From: Sipunculus nudus | Lineage: Eukaryota > Annelida > Sipuncula > Golfingiida > Sipunculidae | Direction: 5' to 3' | DNA: 64,000 nt | Assembly (NCBI GenBank): GCA_026874595.1 | Contig: CM049318.1 | Span: 9,464,741-9,528,740, forward strand | In this document: positions 60,701-64,000 of the stretch, one piece after another | Layout: each line of letters begins with the position of its first letter | Numbering within the stretch: the first letter of the stretch is position 1 | Program-made: the position numbers and the translations under genes | Notes under the pieces: model-generated | Told to the model about the DNA's origin: nothing | Databases searched by the model: none | The model's input: the letters and a program-made list of their open reading frames with translations, nothing else

Positions 60701-60850
60701 AGTACTATTTATGACAGTTATTTGTTTTGTTTCAGAACTGAAGTTGACACAGAAAAAGAAATCTTCACAGTATTATCACCGTCACCGCCACCGCTTCCTC
60801 GTAACATACTGATCCAGATGGAAGAAGTACAATTCATGGACATTAAATGA
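26331..60850 (+). CDS. CLP1: CLP1, polyribonucleotide 5'-hydroxyl-kinase (13 coding exons)
   Basis: Nuclear ATP-dependent RNA 5'-OH kinase; it binds the tRNA splicing endonuclease complex and is part of cleavage factor II in mRNA 3'-end formation (family knowledge). Exons: 26331-26348, 33978-34055, 35249-35362, 36124-36249, 36867-36980, 37527-37554, 41021-41191, 41901-41990, 44446-44546, 54488-54626, 55066-55146, 58800-58893 and 60736-60850. All phases fit, giving 422 codons against about 425 for human CLP1. Seen: an N-terminal beta domain (FTWHGCSV), Walker [10 protein letters not shown] (residues 117-125), [43 protein letters not shown] and a C-terminus ending FMDIK. Start MAEEKQ is followed directly by [18 protein letters not shown]. 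Intron 3 is AT-AC. Transposons fill introns 1, 6, 8, 9 and 11. No damage to the coding sequence was seen. Confidence 0.96.
26440..26550. repeat. cluster of short palindromes (CCACTCC / GGAGTGG)
   Basis: Stems at 26450-26466 and 26486-26506 (10-bp arms, 1-nt loop) plus a third half at 26521-26532, each next to TAATANGGGATGC-like sequence. In CLP1 intron 1. Confidence 0.75.
26560..26820 (-). repeat. tRNA-derived SINE candidate (Asn-like head)
   Basis: On the minus strand from about 26816: CGCAGTGGTAGCGCATAGG (A-box region), a GTT anticodon loop (TTGTTAA) and GGTTCGAGACCC (B box). The acceptor stem pairs poorly, so an intact tRNA is unlikely. The downstream 180 bp would be the SINE body. Confidence 0.5.
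26821..28760. other. CLP1 intron 1, AT-rich, no gene seen
   Basis: No supported ORF, RNA or repeat. A short CCCTAACCC-like match near 27020 is too brief to matter. Confidence 0.5.
28769..28880. repeat. minisatellite of GTGGCGCATATGGCA-like units
   Basis: About seven degenerate units of 15-17 bp (variants of TGCGCATATGGCAGT). It gives rise to a repetitive plus-strand peptide that I do not regard as a gene. Confidence 0.75.
29409..33592 (+). mobile_element. HINE/Helentron-like interspersed element carrying a nested element
   Basis: Inverted partner of 13966-16388. Without the nested 30338-32094 insert its length is about 2.43 kb, equal to its partner. It carries four exact AGGTCAAAGGTCA sites (29758, 29898, 30034, 30171). 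In CLP1 intron 1. Confidence 0.78.
30338..32094 (+). mobile_element. satellite-bearing Helentron-like element, copy B (nested)
   Basis: Starts TGTATCCGCCAAAAC and ends CCCGTATTCTAGT, with terminal hairpins. It contains a (GCC)n tract (30387-30423) and about five 280-bp units with GGTGGCGCCACC. It interrupts the element at 29409-33592. The related uninterrupted site at 15470-15490 shows insertion between two T's with no target duplication. Confidence 0.8.
33593..33977. other. end of CLP1 intron 1, nothing recognised
   Basis: AT-rich intronic sequence leading to the exon 2 acceptor. Confidence 0.5.
33978..34055 (+). CDS. CLP1: CLP1 exon 2
   Basis: Acceptor TTATTTCAG and donor GTAAAG. It encodes [20 protein letters not shown], the first strands of the N-terminal domain. 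Confidence 0.93.
34056..35248. other. CLP1 intron 2, nothing recognised
   Basis: AT-rich, no transposon ends or coding potential seen. Confidence 0.5.
35249..35362 (+). CDS. CLP1: CLP1 exon 3, ends at a U12-type donor
   Basis: Encodes [20 protein letters not shown] and ends [15 protein letters not shown]. The exon is followed by ATATCCTT rather than GT. Reading on past this point leaves the CLP1 family alignment. Confidence 0.93.
35363..36123 (+). other. CLP1: U12-type AT-AC intron of CLP1 (intron 3)
   Basis: The intron starts ATATCCTTTC, the minor-class AT-AC 5' splice site, and ends GTCATAC. A branch-point match (GCCTTAAC, 36107-36114) lies about 10 nt before the AC end, the spacing expected for U12 introns. 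Splicing here joins HGCSVT to LKGKTEVAY exactly as the family requires. No GT-AG pair nearby gives that join. A 19-bp minisatellite lies inside the intron (35452-35584). Confidence 0.88.
35452..35584. repeat. 19-bp minisatellite, about 7 copies
   Basis: Unit ATTGGCTAGGCCTATATTA with few variants, inside the U12-type intron. Confidence 0.95.
36124..36249 (+). CDS. CLP1: CLP1 exon 4
   Basis: Begins [20 protein letters not shown] after an AC acceptor and ends GTRGPR at donor GTAACC. It corresponds to the human segment around GRTEVAYVSKDTP. Confidence 0.94.
36867..36980 (+). CDS. CLP1: CLP1 exon 5 (Walker A)
   Basis: Encodes [20 protein letters not shown], then YVDIDTGQ. The P-loop Lys is about residue 123. 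Acceptor TTACAG, donor GTATGG. Confidence 0.96.
37527..37554 (+). CDS. CLP1: CLP1 exon 6, 28-nt microexon
   Basis: [10 protein letters not shown], between acceptor CTTTCAG and donor GTAGGT. It supplies the conserved SIPGT motif. The phases of both neighbours require it. Confidence 0.9.
37704..40776 (+). mobile_element. AGCTCAGCTGACT-family element in CLP1 intron 6
   Basis: Begins TAGCTCAGCTGACTATAAGT with a GTCC/GTCT tract and ends TTGAGCGCCGTGACCC, then ATGGGTCCCTTG. Two related modules lie in tandem (about 37800-38450 and 38500-39100; shared GACTGCCTAA and ATCAAAACCACTGA). No coding capacity. Confidence 0.72.
41021..41191 (+). CDS. CLP1: CLP1 exon 7
   Basis: Encodes [40 protein letters not shown] and [10 protein letters not shown]. 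Acceptor ATACACAG, donor GTGAGA. Confidence 0.95.
41901..41990 (+). CDS. CLP1: CLP1 exon 8
   Basis: Encodes [20 protein letters not shown] and [10 protein letters not shown]. Acceptor CGTTTCAG, donor GTGAGG. Confidence 0.95.
42465..44350 (+). mobile_element. AGCTCAGCTGACT-family element in CLP1 intron 8
   Basis: Same start and end (AGCTGAGCACAGTGACCC, then ATGGGTCCCTTG). It contains a poly(C) run (43330-43346). Related to the intron 6 and 11 copies. Confidence 0.7.
44446..44546 (+). CDS. CLP1: CLP1 exon 9
   Basis: Encodes [20 protein letters not shown] and [10 protein letters not shown]. The donor GTGAGT lies only about 45 bp upstream of the RAG1-like transposon. Confidence 0.95.
44597..44770 (+). 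repeat. left terminal inverted repeat of the RAG1-like transposon
   Basis: Begins TTTAGGGAGATATCGGCC. It pairs with the complement of about 53405-53577, interrupted by small indels. A CACAATGG at 44589 just outside resembles Transib-type termini but has no partner on the right. Confidence 0.75.
45123..45135. promoter_or_regulatory. X-box-like palindrome upstream of the RAG1-like gene
   Basis: GTTGCCTAGCAAC is a near-perfect inverted repeat of the RFX half site, about 780 bp before the transposase ATG and inside the transposon. Confidence 0.4.
45785..45910. repeat. (TA)n microsatellite in the RAG1-like transposon
   Basis: A long TA run just upstream of the transposase ATG. Further TA runs lie in its introns at 50022-50055, 50950-51006 and 51655-51702. 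Confidence 0.95.
45919..46073 (+). CDS. RAG1L: RAG1-like exon 1, part before the nested insertion
   Basis: ATG, then [20 protein letters not shown] and a conserved DTFGIDV. It ends in GATGT, which recurs at 47699 beyond the inserted element, in the same frame. Confidence 0.8.
46074..47698. mobile_element. 1,625-bp nested DNA element, hAT-like, inside the RAG1-like exon
   Basis: Both ends are CAGGGTTTCCGC in inverted orientation (12 bp). The flanks carry the 5-bp direct repeat GATGT (46069-46073 and 47699-47703). CAGGG termini suggest a hAT-type element, some groups of which make 5-bp duplications (inference). No transposase was found inside, so it is non-autonomous. GC content is higher than the host sequence. 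Confidence 0.82.
46535..46723 (+). CDS. small Cys-rich ORF with signal-like start, in the nested element
   Basis: 62 codons; a hydrophobic stretch ([11 protein letters not shown]) precedes [12 protein letters not shown]. It could be a captured first exon, or chance. A minus-strand ORF of 115 codons (47342-46995) with a hydrophobic start lies in the same element. Neither product was recognised. Confidence 0.2.
   Translation: MINLSIMEIKFVFYLVVMIYFSKFEEGESFSSCSRCGHRCFDILTYREPCSEVTMQRAFVLT
47699..48694 (+). CDS. RAG1L: RAG1-like exon 1, part after the nested insertion (RING)
   Basis: Continues with [18 protein letters not shown], a basic GRPSKTKPG stretch, and a RING finger ([11 protein letters not shown] to [10 protein letters not shown]). 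It ends CAG at donor GTAAGC. A long Ser/Thr/Pro-rich linker follows the RING. Confidence 0.88.
48797..49416 (+). CDS. RAG1L: RAG1-like exons 2-3 (linker, basic region)
   Basis: Exons 48797-49092 and 49192-49416. The first is basic ([30 protein letters not shown]), which could contact DNA. The second is charged and ends [16 protein letters not shown]. Confidence 0.8.
49584..50160 (+). CDS. RAG1L: RAG1-like exons 4-5 (two catalytic Asp)
   Basis: Exon 4 (49584-49829) has [18 protein letters not shown] with Asp579. Exon 5 (50084-50160) has [20 protein letters not shown] with Asp651. Both positions fit RAG1 D600 and D708. Confidence 0.85.
50266..51180 (+). CDS. RAG1L: RAG1-like exons 6-8 (zinc pair, insertion domain, coiled coil)
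   Basis: Exon 6 (50266-50468) starts SYPCLWC and has a Lys/Arg-rich run. Exon 7 (50565-50870) has [18 protein letters not shown] and then a charged helix ([20 protein letters not shown]) likely to be a coiled coil. Exon 8 (51022-51180) ends [11 protein letters not shown]. Confidence 0.82.
51346..52062 (+). CDS. RAG1L: RAG1-like exons 9-10 (frameshift; catalytic Glu)
   Basis: Exon 9 (51346-51534) meets a TAG right after LNNTLQ. One base further on, the next frame stays open ([20 protein letters not shown]) to the GTGAGT donor. Exon 10 (51746-52062) fits that second frame and carries [19 protein letters not shown] and [20 protein letters not shown] before TAA. Confidence 0.8.
53405..53577 (-). 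repeat. right terminal inverted repeat of the RAG1-like transposon
   Basis: Read on the minus strand it begins TATAGGGACATATTGGCC and continues with CACAGTTGATATC. It is homologous to the left end over its whole length. Confidence 0.75.
54488..54626 (+). CDS. CLP1: CLP1 exon 10
   Basis: Encodes [40 protein letters not shown] and QIFKIGG. Acceptor TTTTACAG lies about 900 bp after the right end of the RAG1-like transposon. Confidence 0.95.
55066..55146 (+). CDS. CLP1: CLP1 exon 11
   Basis: Encodes [20 protein letters not shown] and KPMPLQP. Donor GTCAGT; the exon end and donor are copied in a 39-bp tandem repeat immediately downstream. Confidence 0.9.
55121..55285 (+). repeat. 39-bp minisatellite copying the exon 11 donor
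   Basis: Unit contains CTGTACAGCCAGGTCAGTAA. Donor-like CAG/GTCAGT occurs at 55147 (the real donor), 55186, 55225 and 55264, exactly 39 bp apart. Confidence 0.92.
55568..58187 (+). mobile_element. AGCTCAGCTGACT-family element in CLP1 intron 11
   Basis: Same hairpin start with a (GTCCGTCC)n tract, and end AGCTGAGCGTCGTGACCC before ATAGGTCCCTTG. It is very close to the intron 6 copy over both internal modules. Confidence 0.74.
58800..58893 (+). CDS. CLP1: CLP1 exon 12
   Basis: Encodes [20 protein letters not shown] and [11 protein letters not shown]. Acceptor ATTCCAG, donor GTAAGG. Confidence 0.94.
59575..60528 (+). repeat. interspersed element with tandem units of about 110-150 bp
   Basis: ACTGCAGCTTTCCTAAATTC with ACAGGGATGATTGGTACC and TATGAGGGCTCCAGACC recurs about five times in CLP1 intron 12. 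It starts with a GTCYGTCCTTCCGTCC tract and ends near GGGGCCCTCAGAGGACC. Non-coding, Helentron-like by layout. Confidence 0.65.
60736..60850 (+). CDS. CLP1: CLP1 exon 13 with stop codon
   Basis: Encodes [20 protein letters not shown] and [14 protein letters not shown], then TGA. Human CLP1 ends in a very similar way. Confidence 0.95.
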
Positions 60851-62130
60851 CCCTCTGTTCAAATTCATGTAGTATATATGTGTATATACCAAAGTGTCAT
60901 GCATTTAATAAATATCCAATACACTTTTGCTTTCCAAGTTTGAATCATTTGAATTTGGGTGCATTGGTAACACAAAGTGTGATGAATGCACCAGTGCTCC
61001 AACAGCTTTTGCTCCAAGCATGGGGTAAAAAGGTAATACAGATGTTATAGTTAAAGATGATGCGATGGTACTCCTTGTATCCTGAAGATCATATCATGCT
61101 CTGCAGCAATGAGATCTTTCATCTTTTGTTGACTTTGCATAAATATGGCACCAATACCATTTTTTTAACATCTCCATTATAAAGTGCAATGAAACAAAGC
61201 TCAGCCAATCATAGACTATACATTAGCCATTATGGTCCCATGCTGGTAAAGCCTAATGCACAGCAAAACACAGCATAACAGATTCCTGATAAAGGAGTCA
61301 GCAAGTAAAATCATTTCGTAAAATTTCCCTTATAATATATTTTACTATTGGTTTAATGGCAGTGTTTGCCCCGTTCTACAACAGAAGGATCTGAAAAGGA
61401 ACTTTAGACCAGGGCTGTGAACAGCCTTGATTTAGGGATATTGAAAAAATATGAGGTTCACTTGTGTCAGAAACCATTTTTCAAGTATGTTTTTTCTATA
61501 AATGAACTAAAATGAGATACTTATGAATTGTGCTGCATACAGGGACCATAACGAAGGCAGTTTTTACTGTAAACTCATGAGAACTTTATAATAATATATT
61601 TAGGAAAGTTAACTTGATGGCCATGTACCCCAGATAGAAAGTCTAAGCTGTCGATATTTAACTTCTGGAGACTTCAGGCACCATCAGTGCATCTCATTTA
61701 AAAAGTTCTCAAATGTTATCATGGATAATGTGCTGTTCTACCAATGAGGTAACTAAGAGCTGCTCTGTCACTTCAACAATGCTGTATTAACTGGCTGTAT
61801 CTGATTTTTACATTTGGACCCAAATACATTTTTTTCTGCGTGAACACCCTGAGTCACATTAATCAAATAATCTGAAGATACCATGATCCTTAGTGACGTG
61901 ACCTCAAATACAAAGCTTATTTATCTGTTCCAGTTTTGACCTACGAACACAATAGAGTATTGATTTTGAGAATTATCCGGAGTCAACGTTTCCATTTTCT
62001 TTAAATAATGTATGATATGATATGAATGTAGGTATGACCTATTTACATTATAATGCCTTTTGAATGTGTCAGTGATGTAAATATTGCATGTTATATGTGT
62101 ACATGTAAATAAATTATAATTATTTTTGTC
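60851..62130 (+). other. CLP1: CLP1 3' UTR and candidate polyadenylation signals
   Basis: AATAAA occurs 57 bp after the stop (60907-60912) and again at 62108-62113, the latter followed by T-rich sequence. No other gene is seen in this stretch. Which signal is used cannot be told from sequence. Confidence 0.45.
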
Positions 62131-63395
62131 ATGAGTTTGTACAATCTTTTATCTTGGAGTTTTGATGCAAGGCAAAATAACCCTGATATTACCAGTATTA
62201 GTTAGCCTGTTTATTTAGTCGCTAACCTTTAGTCGCTAAACTGAGCTTTTGCTCGAAATTTGGTTCCTAGAAAAAGGAGTGTAGGAATGCCTCTAGATTT
62301 TTTTTTTCAAAAATGAGAAGCACAGAAACCAGCACTTGAAGAGATTAACCATAGGAACTTGGTCGTCTCTCCTAGTGCGGCAGTGATGTGTACATCACAA
62401 TGACAGGAACAGCAATGACCCCTGGTGTTAATAATGTCTCAGCCATATGAAACTAAATAAAATTCTCAAAACTAAAAAAAATCGCCACCCCAAAAAGGGT
62501 GCAGCATGCAATCTCTCCAACATGGCATGTACGCATGCAAATGAGAGTTTGCCCTGTTATATTCAAAGACCAGACGAACAGCATGAACTGGCTCCTTCAG
62601 TCTGTCCCGAATGATTGTTTCCTGCGCAAGCTACATCTAGTAGTACCAGATGCCCTGCGCCATAAACTGTTCCCCCATATATTCATCAAAGGGACTCTGA
62701 TATAATGCAGGCATGTTTTGTACATGTATGATGGTATAGACGTGTTCGCTGGCGGAGAATACCTTTTACTAACACTGCATTTTATTTTTGGCCCTACATA
62801 TTTTAGCAGTTGGCCTGATGTTTGAAATAATGACTATTAAAGGAAAATCTGTCTTACAAGAAACGCATCCCCTGGTATTACGTAAACCTATGGATATTTA
62901 TAATAGATAAATGAAGTACACCTTTTGTCATCCATGTTCTGTGACACAGTTTTTCCGTGATCATTATTTATTTTTAAACGAAATCATAAATTTCACTGCC
63001 AGTCAATGTAAGTATTCGTGTTCTGACGGTAATTTAAAGTAGCCTGAATCAACACATCAGCTTTCATTATTTATCAAAATGAAAATACACACTTTCATTA
63101 TCGAACAAAATATTATAGGTTTGGGCCGGTAGTTTGACATTTTTCCGTGATCTGTAACAATATCCTAGCTTTTATGTGTTTTTTTTTCAAATGATTCATT
63201 TCTTTCAGGAACTTAAAATTGCTCTGTAGTGCATGAAACACCCTCGCATTCATTATCGAAACATTATTAGATTATTAATGGCTGGAATATCAAAGGTCTT
63301 ATTTTTACATATATATAGAAAAGGCACCTGTTTAAATTATTTAAATTGCTAGAATACATAAACTAATGCCTGAGAGTATTTCTAATATTATATTT
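62131..63395. other. intergenic, nothing recognised
   Basis: AT-rich. No supported gene, RNA or repeat. The 68-codon ORF at 62499-62705 shows no recognisable features. Confidence 0.5.
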
Positions 63396-64000
63396 TCCGT
63401 CGTCCGTCCGTCCGTCCGTTTGGATGTCCGTCCGTAAGACTAGCACGTTTCGACACCATTGGACCTACGAATCTGAAATTTGGCATAATGTTAGATGTCC
63501 CAAAGATCTCCTACCATGCCGAAAATTGGGTCAATAGGACTTCGTTCCTTCGAGATATTAAGGAAAACCCTAATTTTTTTTATTAGAAATCTATTTTCCC
63601 ATTTCAGGACTGCATAATATCAAAACCATTCATCTGGTTATCTTCATATTTACTATAAATATTCCTCAATATAGTTCCTATGTACATGCCAGAATTTAAG
63701 ACAGTATTATTTAATTTAAAAAAAAGTTGCGGACCCAAACATAATGGACTCATAAAAAATCAGGAAAGATATTTAGTCACTTAAGACCAAAAGTGTTAAA
63801 AGTAGGGACTTTTTTTCAGTAATAAAACTTTAATTAATCAAATTTTAATTGTATGCCAAAAAATAGATAAAAATCTGTTATTTTTTTTTAAATTGGCAAA
63901 AATGTAAAATTGGTACCTTAAATTTTGCCCAAGTTTGATCATGGCATTTTTTTTCCTGAACCTGCGGTGGATTTAATTTTCAAAGCATGTTTTTGTTAGC
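63396..64000 (+). mobile_element. partial AGCTCAGCTGACT-family element, cut by window end
   Basis: Begins in the GTCCGTCC tract without the start hairpin, then matches 55640-56230 (ATGTTAGATGTCCCAAAGAT, CTCCTACCATGCCGAAAA). Confidence 0.7.

Overview
This is an intron-rich, AT-rich, repeat-laden animal nuclear sequence. The repeats (GTCC/GTCY-rich interspersed elements with AGCTCAGCTGACT ends, GGTGGCGCCACC satellites, DIRS and LINE remnants) and a RAG1-N/RING transposase point to a marine lophotrochozoan, most likely a mollusc (bivalve or gastropod). The species cannot be fixed from sequence alone.

Two host genes can be modelled. (1) A proline iminopeptidase (alpha/beta hydrolase) lies on the minus strand. 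Five coding exons run from 25577 down to 3422, and the gene continues past the left edge. Its first exon encodes a presequence-like leader. (2) A complete CLP1 gene (RNA 5'-hydroxyl kinase, tRNA splicing and mRNA 3'-end processing) lies on the plus strand: 13 coding exons, 26331 to 60850, 422 codons. The two genes are head to head, with only about 750 bp between start codons. CLP1 intron 3 has all the marks of a minor-spliceosome (U12) AT-AC intron.

The main discovery-grade object is in CLP1 intron 9 (about 44593-53578). It is a roughly 9 kb DNA transposon with long imperfect inverted ends, encoding a RAG1-like protein of about 1,054 codons in 10 exons. In order these are an N-terminal RAG1-type zinc region, a RING finger, and a DDE-type core with two conserved Asp, a CxxC and a Glu-rich C-terminal motif. 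It resembles molluscan N-RAG-TP-type elements. This copy is broken twice: a 1,625-bp hAT-like element with a 5-bp target duplication splits its first exon, and one base is missing from a T run in exon 9.

Most of the rest is repeats. From 1 to 2830 there are satellite arrays. At 4930-9120 a decayed DIRS retrotransposon (minus strand) sits in the iminopeptidase intron. At 9258-10544 there is a Helentron-like element. At 11317-19350 there is a non-autonomous LTR element (LTRs of 466 and 446 bp, AGAT target duplication) holding a LINE fragment and an interspersed element. At 20055-21527 and 30338-32094 are two copies of a satellite-bearing element. The second is nested in another element whose empty-site relative is also in the window; it shows insertion between two T's with no target duplication, as expected for Helentron/HINE elements. 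CLP1 introns 6, 8 and 11 and the right edge carry further copies of the AGCTCAGCTGACT family.
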